Positions 1 through 8,927 of a DNA stretch of 64,000 bases are shown piece by piece (position 1 is the stretch's first letter; the number at the start of each line of letters is the position of its first letter). The notes below the pieces were generated by a model that made no database searches, was not told the origin of the DNA, and saw only the letters and a list, made by a program, of their open reading frames with translations. The position numbers were made by a program, and so were the translations under genes. The stretch comes from Pacificibacter marinus (GTDB taxonomy: Bacteria; Pseudomonadota; Alphaproteobacteria; Rhodobacterales; Rhodobacteraceae), in contig NZ_JAHKPK010000060.1 of NCBI RefSeq assembly GCF_018860665.1, forward strand, positions 1 through 64,000, given 5' to 3'.

Positions 1-468
1 CTGCGAGATGATGGTGCATAAGTCTGCCGCCAAAACCAAGACACCCCGTCGAAAGTCCCGGGCCCAATTGCCCGCAAAGCTGTAAGGGACTTGGTTTGCG
101 GAACCCATCAGGGCCAGCGGTCAAAGCCGCGTAAACAGGCCGGACACATGACCGCTTCTGACAAATGCACAAATCTGATCAAAAATGTCTTGCTATGCAG
201 GAGCCATCCACACAGGGCTTTCGCTGCACTTGCGCCAATGACCGCATTTGGAAATAGAGGTTATCTTTATAGAATTCTAGCCGGAGAGAAATGGCATCCG
301 ATATTGGCAACACAAGAACCGGTAGCTGCCAAAAATTTAAGTAACTTTAACCAGACCCATGGCAGTTCAAGCCTGACTGTTGGGCATTTTTCCAGCTGAA
401 AGGAAATACCACCTCAAAACCTGCTTGATTGCGTGTACCGCCCATACTCAGAAAAGTTCAACTCCAGC
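1..468. other. left-edge stretch with no supported gene
   Basis: I see no convincing gene here. A frame open from the window edge ends at a stop near position 83 with a Lys/Arg-rich tail, which could be the C-terminus of a gene lying outside the window, but nothing in it is recognisable. A 102-codon open frame beginning near 91 has no ribosome binding site, no hydrophobic or domain-like pattern and unbiased composition, so I do not call it. No tRNA or clear terminator was seen. Confidence 0.4.
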
Positions 469-978
469 TTAACCGATCGCTGACCCCGACGAGATTGAGA
501 CCAAGTCGGGATTTGCGCAAATCATCTCGACGGCGTTTTCGTGCATGTTCTTAAGAACGCTGAGGTAAATATCGGTAATTTCAATCGCATCGCCCTGCGG
601 ACCGGTCAGCAGGCAAATCTTGGCGTCTGGGTGATCTACAATCGGATTCGTCAGACCCTCCAGAATGGATTTATCCCGCTCTGGACCGAAGTGGAACAAT
701 GGCACGTCGGGTTGTTTCGCAATCAACTGCGCGGTGACGTCACCAGATGTACTGACGGTATCGAATGCGTCTCTCGGAACGCCAAAACGCCCCAATTGAG
801 GGGTGATATCTTTGGACAGTCGTGGCGCATTGGTGATCAGAGCGGCAAACCGACCAGAGGCACGGGCCCTGCACCAGGCATCGACGGCATCGCTGAACGC
901 GGTATCCCCGTTGTGAAGCACTCCCTATACGTCATGGAGTAGGCCATCATAGTCATCAATGAGTTCACTCAACGGAGC
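469..978 (-). pseudogene. broken HAD-superfamily phosphatase (TIGR01459-like, NagD-type)
   Basis: The remnant of a HAD-IIA hydrolase related to the TIGR01459 family of alphaproteobacteria, a cytosolic phosphatase group of uncertain substrate. The reading frame holds the family's start motif (YDGLLHDV then GVLHNGDTAF), but the Trp codon between these two blocks is now TAG, so the nucleophile Asp of HDVWG is separated from the rest. The middle part (LITNAPR, the TGPQGD region, ICANPDLV) is recognisable over about 150 codons. It then stops at ISSGSAIG, roughly 100 residues earlier than expected, so the cap and C-terminal core are lost. The frame can be followed upstream of the stop to about position 978 without a clear start. 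A nonsense change plus 3' truncation means no working enzyme. Family assignment is from motif memory. Confidence 0.65.
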
Positions 979-1573
979 AATTCGGGCAGACGGGCACAAT
1001 AGGGGGTTGATGTGATCCATGGATAAGATGGGGTAGGTTTCAGCAGGTCTCTGGTCAAGTGGAACCTTGGAGTTGGGAAGTCCTCGGTATTCATATCATC
1101 GGGTATAGTGCATCTATTCCTTGCTATCTTACCCGTTTGTCCATAGGGCTTGATCCTCAGGCGCTCTATCAAACCGCCGACACGTTCTTCTAAGGTTAAT
1201 CGTAGCAGATCAGGATGTCTGAAACTGCAGCTGGATGTTTCCGGTCAAAACCCAACGCCACCCAAGAAGTTGCGCGTTGGCCACCCATTGCGACCTTCGA
1301 TTTTGCTCTACTACTGTTCTGGGGCTGTTTACAGCACATGAGACCCGCCTGATCCGCACGTATTGCTGGGATCAGGTGTCTTTTTGCCCATTTTGTGAAT
1401 TATTTCTGCAAACGTTCAATTTCCGGACGATGTATCAACAGCCCCACGTAGGTGCTGCGCTTTCGAACTCGATTTGTGCCCTCTCGATGTCTCCGACCGA
1501 CCCTCGGACGCGGACGTATCATGGGCGTGACTGCCTCATGGCTCCCGTCATGTGGCGGTTGGAGCATGACCAA
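979..1573. other. non-coding stretch before the transaminase
   Basis: About 600 bases lie between the HAD remnant and the start of the transaminase. The transaminase frame is open upstream to about 1235, but the extra 113 codons look like noise (repeated Cys, Arg and Pro) and lack family similarity. A short minus-strand open frame (969-1172) has no ribosome binding site or recognisable motif. The promoter of the three-gene cassette presumably lies here, but I could not identify one with confidence. Confidence 0.4.
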
Positions 1574-2764
1574 ATGTTAAACAAATACCTGCTGTTCACC
1601 CCCGGCCCTGTGAATGTGGCCGAGACACTGCGCACGGCGATCTGCAAGGAAGATATCTGCCACCGCGAACCTGATTTTGATGCGCTACTGGGCAGCATCG
1701 AACACAAACTGATCTCGCTATTTCAGATCAGAAGCCGTGCTCGATATCGTGCTGTAGTGATCACCGGTTCCGGCACGGCTGCCAACGAGGCGATCTTGTC
1801 TTCTGTAGTTGGCAAAGGCGCGATCCTGATACTATCGAATGGCGAATTTGGCGGACGGCTGCATAAGGCATCGTGCATCCACAACAAGCATACCCATCTG
1901 ATTGAGCAGCCTTGGGGTACACCGTTCGATCCAATCCAAATTGCCGCGTATCTGACGGCCCATAAGATTGACGTCGTGGCGATGGTCCATCACGAGACCT
2001 GTTCGGGAATGCTGAACCCGCTTGCAGAGATTGGGGCAATGGCCAAGGCGACTGGGGCGTTGTTTGTGGTCGATGGTGTCAGTTCTGTGGGCGCGGAGGT
2101 GATCGACATGGAGGCGTGCCATATCGCGTTTGTGTCCAGTTCCAGTTCCAAGGCTATCGGTTCTTATCCAGGCCTGTCTTTTGTAGTTGGACGGAAAAAG
2201 CACTTCAAACGGCTGAAGCGCCATGCGGCGAAGACGACATACCTGAACCTCGCTACATTTTACGCTTTTCTGAAACACCACAGCCAGACACCGAATACAC
2301 CCGCTGTGCCGCTGTTCTTTGCTCTTGATCAGGCGCTGACAGATATCCTGCGGGTCGGTGTGACGAAACGCTATGCACGTATCAAAGCCCGTGCAGATCT
2401 GTTGCGGGAAGGCATGCGCCGGCTGAACCTCGACTTCTTGATTGACGAGGCGGACATGTGTTCGATCCTGACTACCGTGCGAGTGCCTCCGTCAATTTCC
2501 GTGCGTGACCTACGCGATCAGCTGCGTGAGAAATCGATTATCATCTACGAAGGTAAAGGCTGCTTTGCAGACAAGGTTTTTCAAGTCGGCAATATCGGGG
2601 AATTGTCCGACTACGACATCCGGTTTTTTCTTGCGTCGCTCAAAGACGTTTTGCTGACGTTGCAAGCTGATGCGGCTGAACTTGTTGCCCCTGTGACGTC
2701 AAAAGGTGCAACATTGATCATGCTGCCTACACCAGATCGTCTGCAAGCGAAGGTGGTCTCATGA
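1574..2764 (+). CDS. phnW: class V aminotransferase, 2-aminoethylphosphonate--pyruvate transaminase-like
   Basis: A fold-type I PLP enzyme of the PhnW / alanine-glyoxylate transaminase family, 396 residues, close to the family length. Visible landmarks are TPGP at residues 9-12, the cofactor-phosphate loop GSGTAANEA (65-73), an HHETCSGMLNP block near 140-149, the pyridine-binding Asp in VVDGVSS (D167) and the Schiff-base Lys in SSSSSKAIGSYPG (K193). PhnW interconverts phosphonoacetaldehyde plus alanine with 2-aminoethylphosphonate (AEP) plus pyruvate. I chose ATG 1574 because it follows GGAGC at a good distance and opens directly into the conserved N-terminus. Its stop overlaps the next ATG (ATGA), implying translational coupling to the phosphatidyltransferase. 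No phosphonate-degrading partner (phnX, phnY, phnA) lies nearby, so a biosynthetic role is inferred. It could instead act on another amino alcohol precursor. Confidence 0.8.
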   Translation: MLNKYLLFTPGPVNVAETLRTAICKEDICHREPDFDALLGSIEHKLISLFQIRSRARYRAVVITGSGTAANEAILSSVVGKGAILILSNGEFGGRLHKASCIHNKHTHLIEQPWGTPFDPIQIAAYLTAHKIDVVAMVHHETCSGMLNPLAEIGAMAKATGALFVVDGVSSVGAEVIDMEACHIAFVSSSSSKAIGSYPGLSFVVGRKKHFKRLKRHAAKTTYLNLATFYAFLKHHSQTPNTPAVPLFFALDQALTDILRVGVTKRYARIKARADLLREGMRRLNLDFLIDEADMCSILTTVRVPPSISVRDLRDQLREKSIIIYEGKGCFADKVFQVGNIGELSDYDIRFFLASLKDVLLTLQADAAELVAPVTSKGATLIMLPTPDRLQAKVVS

Positions 2765-3528
2765 CAGGTAAGCTGACACAGCTTTGGACTACCAAAACCA
2801 AAGACGATGAATGGTGGTCGTCGTTTGTCACGGCACCGTTGGGCATCCTTGCCAATTACGCTGCCGTAGAGGTGCAGTGGATCACGCCGAACCGGATCAC
2901 GGCGGCGTCGTTTGTGGTGGCTGTGGTGGCAACTTTCGGGATTTTGTTTGGCGGCACTGCATGTTTCATTGCAGCGGCACTTCTGATCCACCTCAGCCAC
3001 ATCCTTGATTGTATGGACGGACAAATGGCGCGGTATCGCCGCGTTTCCTCACCCGAAGGCAGCTACTACGATCGCCTGACCGATCAGGTGCAGGTCACGC
3101 TTTGGTTCGGGGCCGCGGGTTACGCTGCGCATGTTCAAACAGCCAGTGTGGTTCCCGTCTTCCTCGCAATGGTCGGCATCGCGTTCTACGGGTTGCGCGG
3201 ATACGCTAAATACGTGGCCTTTGAGATCGAAACGACCCGTGATCCAGATTATCCCAAGGATATGGCGTGTCTGAAACAGGTGGAAACAGCAGCGGGCTTG
3301 GGGTTTGGCCTGCGCGCCAACTGGACGTGGTTTCTCAGGGAGCAGCGCAAAGTTTTCGCCTTCGATGAAGGTGTGTTCATTTTCATGCTTTCTGCCGCCT
3401 TTGTCTTTGACCAACTCATCCCGATGCTATGGATTTTTGCGGCCAGCCAACTGTTCTGGGGCACCTACAAGTCTTGGCTCAGAGGCAAGAATATTGGCGA
3501 GAAGCAAAAACGAGCCCTCCCAAAATAG
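2761..3528 (+). CDS. CDP-alcohol phosphatidyltransferase family membrane enzyme
   Basis: An integral membrane enzyme, 255 residues, that transfers a phospho-alcohol from or to a CDP-activated donor during phospholipid synthesis. The complete family signature DxxDGxxAR(x8)G(x3)D(x3)D is visible at residues 83-108 (D83, D86-G87, A90-R91, G100, D104, D108). These Asp residues bind the metals and the CDP moiety. Hydrophobic helices flank the motif (about 45-82, 112-150 and 195-235). It overlaps the upstream transaminase by four bases and is followed 35 bases later by a nucleotidyltransferase. That neighbour could make the CMP/CDP-activated headgroup, suggesting this enzyme moves an activated headgroup onto diacylglycerol, like eukaryotic choline/ethanolamine phosphotransferases. 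A conventional CDP-diacylglycerol-using role remains possible. Substrate is inference from context. Confidence 0.85.
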   Translation: MTGKLTQLWTTKTKDDEWWSSFVTAPLGILANYAAVEVQWITPNRITAASFVVAVVATFGILFGGTACFIAAALLIHLSHILDCMDGQMARYRRVSSPEGSYYDRLTDQVQVTLWFGAAGYAAHVQTASVVPVFLAMVGIAFYGLRGYAKYVAFEIETTRDPDYPKDMACLKQVETAAGLGFGLRANWTWFLREQRKVFAFDEGVFIFMLSAAFVFDQLIPMLWIFAASQLFWGTYKSWLRGKNIGEKQKRALPK

Positions 3529-3563
3529 CACCTCTCATTCTGCCTCAGATAGGAAACAACAAT

Positions 3564-4385
3564 ATGAAAAACGAAATCAATCGCCCCCCCATGGCCGTTA
3601 TTCTGGCCGCAGGTATCGGCTCGCGGCTCGCGCCGCTGACCGACAATTGCCCAAAGAGCCTGCTGTCTGTAGGCGGATCTGTCATTCTGGAAAGGATGAT
3701 CCGCAATTGCCTGAGCTGCGGTATGTCCCAGTTCGTGTTGGTGTTGGGTCATAGGGCAGACGAGATCAAGCGATTCGTTGACAAAAACTTTCGCGGCATC
3801 CGCGTGACCTATGTGATCAACGACCGTTACCGCGATACAAACACGGGTTATTCCCTGATGCTGGCCGCACCTGCGATTGGCACGTCCGAATTCATCAAGT
3901 TCGATGCTGACGTCGTGTTTGACGTGAAAATTCTGCGCCAGCTTGTTGATAGCGACCATGCAAATGTCTTGTGCATTGACCAAAATATCGCCCTTGACGA
4001 GGAAGAGGTTAAGGTCATCACCGATGATCAGATGCAGGTGCTTGACGTTGGCAAGTCCGTTGATCCCAAGCAGGCACTCGGCGAGTCCATTGGGATCGAA
4101 AAAATCAGCGCTAAGACGGGTCCCCTGCTTTTTGCTGAACTCGACGAGATGATGGAAAACAGAGAGCATTTTCAGGACTATTACGAGGCCGCCTATGCGC
4201 GGCTTGTGGTGCAAGGGACGGTCTTTCATGCACTTGATATCACCGGACTGAACTGGACCGAGATTGATATTGAAGAAGATTATGCTGCGGCAAACGCGAT
4301 GTTTGGAACGCCGATCACGACCATTTCACGAGGGCAACAAAAAGCGATAGACGAGGCCGCCGAAAAGGCAGGCACGTCTGCGTAG
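3564..4385 (+). CDS. LicC/PntC-like cytidylyltransferase (headgroup activation)
   Basis: A sugar-nucleotidyltransferase-fold enzyme of 273 residues, most like choline-phosphate cytidylyltransferase LicC and the CTP:2-aminoethylphosphonate cytidylyltransferase PntC. The nucleotide loop AAGIGSRLAPLT with the following PKSLL (residues 15-34, K31) and the metal-binding FDADVVFD (D114, D116) are both clear. The Tyr-rich block near residues 87-99 (NDRYRDTNTGYS) resembles the LicC headgroup pocket. ATG 3564 was chosen because AGGA sits 10 bases upstream and the nucleotide motif starts at once. In Treponema the cytidylyltransferase PntC is fused to a PhnW-like transaminase. Here the same two activities are separate genes in one cassette with a phosphatidyltransferase between them. 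CMP-AEP is therefore the favoured product, with CDP-choline or CDP-ethanolamine as alternatives. Confidence 0.75.
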   Translation: MKNEINRPPMAVILAAGIGSRLAPLTDNCPKSLLSVGGSVILERMIRNCLSCGMSQFVLVLGHRADEIKRFVDKNFRGIRVTYVINDRYRDTNTGYSLMLAAPAIGTSEFIKFDADVVFDVKILRQLVDSDHANVLCIDQNIALDEEEVKVITDDQMQVLDVGKSVDPKQALGESIGIEKISAKTGPLLFAELDEMMENREHFQDYYEAAYARLVVQGTVFHALDITGLNWTEIDIEEDYAAANAMFGTPITTISRGQQKAIDEAAEKAGTSA

Positions 4386-4494
4386 CTCTCACCAGTCAAC
4401 ACCATCCTGCGCCATGTATGGGCAATGGGTGGACGACCGCAGTCAAGCCGCTGCCATTCCGGCACCGGATCGCTGCTATTTGGAAGGACATTCC

Positions 4495-4623
4495 ATGGCC
4501 AAAGGTAAAAACAGTAACAAAGAAGCAAAGAAGCCAAAGCAAGAAAAGCCGAAAGTGTTGGCGACATCGAATTCCAACGCGGGAAAAGCTGATCTTTCTA
4601 TTGCTGGTAAAAAGGTGAAGTAA
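4495..4623 (+). CDS. small basic Lys-rich protein, 42 residues
   Basis: A very small, strongly basic soluble protein starting MAKGKNSNKEAKK and ending IAGKKVK, with no Cys and no membrane segment. The ATG at 4495 follows a good ribosome binding site (GGAAGGA at 4482-4488). I have a weak memory of similar short MAKGKNSNKE-type proteins in other proteobacteria, annotated only as hypothetical. The Lys-rich, disordered composition would suit nucleic-acid binding, but no function can be claimed. It lies between the headgroup cassette and groES and has its own start signals. Confidence 0.6.
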   Translation: MAKGKNSNKEAKKPKQEKPKVLATSNSNAGKADLSIAGKKVK

Positions 4624-4729
4624 CGCTTTGAGGTCGATTGCAACGAGGCTCATCCTCGGAAAAAGCAGTACCGATGAAATATACTTCTTGGCCCTATTGT
4701 AGTCGCCTCTCATCATAGCCAACTCAACA

Positions 4730-4762
4730 GTATTGGCACTCAAGTGTGGCGAGTGCCAATAC
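4730..4762 (+). promoter_or_regulatory. CIRCE operator (HrcA site) upstream of groESL
   Basis: An inverted repeat with 12-bp perfect arms separated by 9 bp. The core TTGGCACTC (4733-4741), spacer AAGTGTGGC and GAGTGCCAA (4751-4759) matches the CIRCE consensus TTAGCACTC-N9-GAGTGCTAA, and pairing extends three bases further on each side. It lies about 50 bases before the groES start, the expected place for HrcA repression of the chaperonin operon. No hrcA gene is in the window. Confidence 0.95.
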
Positions 4763-4812
4763 GTCTTTTAGCATGCCACTCCTATCCGGAAATCTTCAAA
4801 AGGAGTATTTCC

Positions 4813-5100
4813 ATGCTGTTTATCCCCCTACATGACCGTGTCTTGGTGCGCCGCATCGAAGAAGGCGAAAAGACATCCGGCGGCTTGATTATCCCCGAAA
4901 CTGCCAAAGAGAAACCGCAACGCGGTGAAGTTGTGTCCGTCGGTGCAGGTGCCAAAGATGAAACTGGCGCACCTATTTCGATGGATGTCAAAGCGGGCGA
5001 CCAAATTTTGTTTGGCAAGTGGTCTGGAACTGAAATTAAGATCGACGGCGAAGAGCTGATCATCATGAAGGAGAGTGACATCTTCGGCATTATGGCCTGA
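4813..5100 (+). CDS. groES: co-chaperonin GroES
   Basis: The 95-residue GroES subunit, which forms the seven-membered lid on GroEL in the cytosol. The N-terminus [10 protein letters not shown], the mobile-loop region [14 protein letters not shown] that contacts GroEL, and the C-terminal [12 protein letters not shown] block are all typical. The start at 4813 follows AAAAGGAG at 4798-4804. An open frame extends upstream to 4744 but runs into the CIRCE operator, so the shorter start is right. The gene is 44 bases before groEL and shares its HrcA-controlled promoter. Confidence 0.98.
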   Translation: MLFIPLHDRVLVRRIEEGEKTSGGLIIPETAKEKPQRGEVVSVGAGAKDETGAPISMDVKAGDQILFGKWSGTEIKIDGEELIIMKESDIFGIMA

Positions 5101-5123
5101 ACGACACTGTCTCTTTCACATAA

Positions 5124-6770
<1,647 letters not shown>

Positions 6771-6786
6771 ACCAACCGCAAACAAG

Positions 6787-6812
6787 GCCCGCAGGCATGT
6801 GTCTGCGGGCTG
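6787..6812 (+). terminator. hairpin after groEL
   Basis: GCCCGCAG at 6787-6794 pairs perfectly with CTGCGGGC at 6803-6810 around an 8-base loop, 17 bases after the groEL stop. The following TGTCTCGTCT is only mildly T-rich, so termination is likely but not textbook. Confidence 0.65.
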
Positions 6813-6884
6813 TCTCGTCTGCGTGCATATATAACTTAATAGATGCTGTCCAAAATGGACGGCACTGTTTCATTTAGAGAACCC

Positions 6885-7133
6885 ATGAAAAACGTAACTC
6901 TTGTTGCCGCGCTTGCGGCTTCTGTTGCTTTCTCTGCAAATGCTATGACAACCGAGATCGATACAGATGGAGATGGGATAGCGTCGCTTTCGGAGATGTT
7001 GGTTTCTCACCCAGAACTCACGGAAGATCTATTCCGCGAAATGGACACAGATGGTGATGGTTTTATCGACGACGATGAGATGGCCGTCGCAAATGAACTT
7101 GGCATGCTCGTCGATCCGGACATCGACATATGA
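6885..7133 (+). CDS. secreted small EF-hand calcium-binding protein
   Basis: An 82-residue protein with a signal peptide (MKN then a hydrophobic run to about residue 20, ending SANA) and two canonical EF-hand loops. These are DTDGDGIASLSE at residues 26-37 and DTDGDGFIDDDE at 54-65, each with acidic residues at positions 1, 3, 5 and 12. It is therefore expected to be periplasmic or exported and to bind two Ca2+ ions. The open frame extends 14 codons upstream, but the ATG at 6885 opens directly into the signal peptide. The stop overlaps the ATG of a small membrane-protein frame. No enzymatic domain is present and the role is unknown. Confidence 0.75.
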   Translation: MKNVTLVAALAASVAFSANAMTTEIDTDGDGIASLSEMLVSHPELTEDLFREMDTDGDGFIDDDEMAVANELGMLVDPDIDI

Positions 7134-7156
7134 TGCCGGATTTCAGAGTAAGTCCT

Positions 7157-7348
7157 ATGCAGTATCGTGCAGTGTTCACATGGGTCTTTGCTGCATCCGG
7201 CCTATGGCTGATGCGGCCTCCATTTTTGTTTTTTGCGGGCAAAGCAGCCAATAGCGATCTTGTCGTCGATGAGGCAGTGCTACTGATGATTTCGGGCTTT
7301 TGGGCTCTCGTCATCGTAGGTTCACGGTTGATCGTTCGAATGCTCTGA
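7157..7348 (+). CDS. possible small membrane protein
   Basis: A 63-residue frame (from ATG 7157; an ATG at 7130 overlapping the EF-hand stop is an alternative) with two hydrophobic segments, about residues 5-25 and 38-56, separated by a short polar loop. It ends RLIVRML. I do not recognise a family. Its last codons run into the edge of the neighbouring IS1182 remnant, so the original C-terminus may have been longer or different. Spacing to the EF-hand gene suggests a shared transcript. Low confidence that it is expressed. Confidence 0.35.
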   Translation: MQYRAVFTWVFAASGLWLMRPPFLFFAGKAANSDLVVDEAVLLMISGFWALVIVGSRLIVRML

Positions 7349-7349
7349 T

Positions 7350-8593
7350 CCGGACAGCATTTTGCTTTTGAAGGGCAATCTTGGCATGTCAGCTTTAGAG
7401 CACGATATCGCATTGTACCTTTGCCTGATGGGCCAAGATTTGGATCGGAATAGTTCCGGCGGAACTGTTTGAGCGGCTCCCCTTCAGGGCAGATGTATTG
7501 GTTATTTTCGGGGTCCCGTTCGAAGATGAGCCTTGTCGCGCTATTGGTCCGAGCGACAATGGCGAATGCGCGACCAAACGCCTTCTACCTTTTTGGCCTG
7601 GTCGATGACTGGGATATGGGGTGCGATGCCACGCTTGACCAACCAGCCGAGCATTGGACCTGTTCCATAGGCGGTGTCTGCGATCAGCCGTTCTGGATCA
7701 ATGTCGTGTCGGTTTTTGATCCGATCCAACATGGTGCGCACCGAGCCGACCTCAGCTTGTCGGATCGAGCGCGTGCCTTCAACGTCCACGATGATACTGT
7801 GGTCGGTATCGATGAGATAATTGGTGGAATAGCTAAAGAACGCAGGGCCTTTGCGTGCCGCTGTCTATTACCGGCAGTGCGTTGCGCAACAATGTCACGA
7901 AAGGCACTGGCTTGCTGGATCAGAATGAGACGTGAACTTGGGTTCAACCTCAGATGCGGCACCGAAAACAGCATCGTCCAGAACGTCCAAATACTCCTTC
8001 ACAGCGCGGGGCGCATCAGCGGGATCAATGGCGCTGCGATCCCAATCGTCCTTCGGCGTTGAGTTCTGTTTGTTCGCGTTCGACCATAAGTTGATCCCCC
8101 AGATCAATTTATTTTCGGTCTCACCCTCAATCAAGCTGGCGTCTGCGGCAAGACGCTGCCCGCTGACCAGGCCATCTGCGATGCACCGGGCAACAGTCTT
8201 CTCGAACAGGTGCCTGAGCAAAGCGCTTTCCCGAAAGCGGCCATGCCGGTTCTTGGAAAATGTCGAATGATTGGGCACAGGATCAGACAGATCAAGGCGA
8301 CAAAACCAGCGATACGCGAGGTTCAAATGGACTTCTTCGCACAGCCGACGTTCAGATCGGATGCCAAAGCAATAGCCTACCAACAGCATGCGGATCAACA
8401 ATTCAGGATCAATCGATGGGCGGCCTGTGTGGCTGTAAAACTCGGCTAAATACTGGCGGATATCACTTAGATCAACGAACCGATCAATTGACCGCAAAAG
8501 GTGATTTTGCGGCACGTGACCTTCAAGTGAGAACTCATAAAACAGCGCGGCCTGTGCTTCCTGCTTCGGTCCCATCATCGCAAAATCCTCCAA
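7350..8593 (-). pseudogene. IS1182-family transposase, interrupted
   Basis: The N-terminal 230 residues are intact, with the family landmarks HLLRSIDRFVDL, GRPSIDPELLIRMLLVGYC, RWFCRLDL and HSTFSKNRHGRFRES (residues about 36-140). The frame runs up to TSHSDPASQ and then meets a TGA inside a 39-bp insert. Beyond the insert the catalytic part resumes (GPAFFSYSTNYLIDTDH, DVEGTRSIRQAEVG, ADTAYG). A second frame change follows near 7550-7580, after which QYICPEGEPL and the Cys-rich CQDCPSKAKCCP tail are readable in another frame down to about 7350. Removing the insert would rejoin DPASQ to WTAARKGPAFF exactly as in family members. This is a decayed DDE transposase. Confidence 0.8.
7866..7904 (-). 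repeat. 39-bp mini-insertion, copy 1 (inside IS1182 transposase)
   Basis: On the minus strand this 39-base segment begins CCTTTCGTGACATTG and ends CGCACTGCCGGTAATA, with TTGCGCAA in the middle. It splits a conserved Trp codon (CAGTG^GACAG) of the transposase. The same outer sequences, with a different centre, interrupt an unrelated IS3 element at 15703-15743. The two copies match at 14 of 15 bases on the left and 15 of 16 on the right, and both sit at a TG^GA junction. No target duplication is visible. Confidence 0.75.
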
Positions 8594-8675
8594 TCAATAA
8601 AGGAATTGAATCAGTGAATGGGCACCAGATCAAGGAAGAGTTTTTCAACAGAATTAGCCCCTCGTGACGATCTAC

Positions 8676-8747
8676 CCGAACGGCCCTAAACCGCCGTTGA
8701 CTGGGGATCCAATCGCTGTATTGCAACTTCCCTGTCGCAGCAGTTAG
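8676..8747 (-). repeat. dispersed intergenic repeat, copy A
   Basis: The minus strand reads through AAGTTGCAATACAGCG to TAGGGCCGTTCGGGTAGATC. A diverged second copy lies at 11795-11870 in the same orientation (AAGCTGCAATGCAGCG to CAGGGCCGTTCTCGTCGATC). Similar GGGCCGTTC-containing non-coding tracts are, from memory, common in Roseobacter-group genomes near IS scars. No coding function is apparent. Confidence 0.5.
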
Positions 8748-8927
8748 CCCCATCAGCGCTGATGCCAGATATTGCAAAATTCGAAACAAACATATCTTCA
8801 AGTTCGGATTGTCGCCATATTGTTGCCCTTTTTGCAGGGTAACAATCACTCAAATTACAATGGCACCTTTTCTATTTACTACGTGTTTTCAGTCGCCTGC
8901 AAAAGCCATACATTCAATAGGTGAGAA

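Larger units (their letters stand above)
7345..8651 (-). mobile_element. degraded IS1182-family insertion sequence
   Basis: The extent is set by similarity of the minus-strand frames to IS1182-type transposases. The outer end near 8638-8651 (GAGTTTTTCAACAG) resembles the terminal sequence seen in many elements of this kind. The other end appears cut off near 7345 beside the small membrane-protein frame, and no matching inverted repeat is seen there. The transposase is interrupted by a 39-bp foreign insert and at least one further frameshift, so the element is inactive. Confidence 0.7.

Noticed and set aside
91-399. 102-codon plus-strand open frame near the left edge
   Set aside because: No ribosome binding site, no hydrophobic or domain pattern and no recognisable similarity; likely chance.
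969-1172. 67-codon minus-strand frame upstream of the HAD remnant
   Set aside because: Pro- and Thr-rich noise, out of frame with the HAD gene and without a start signal.
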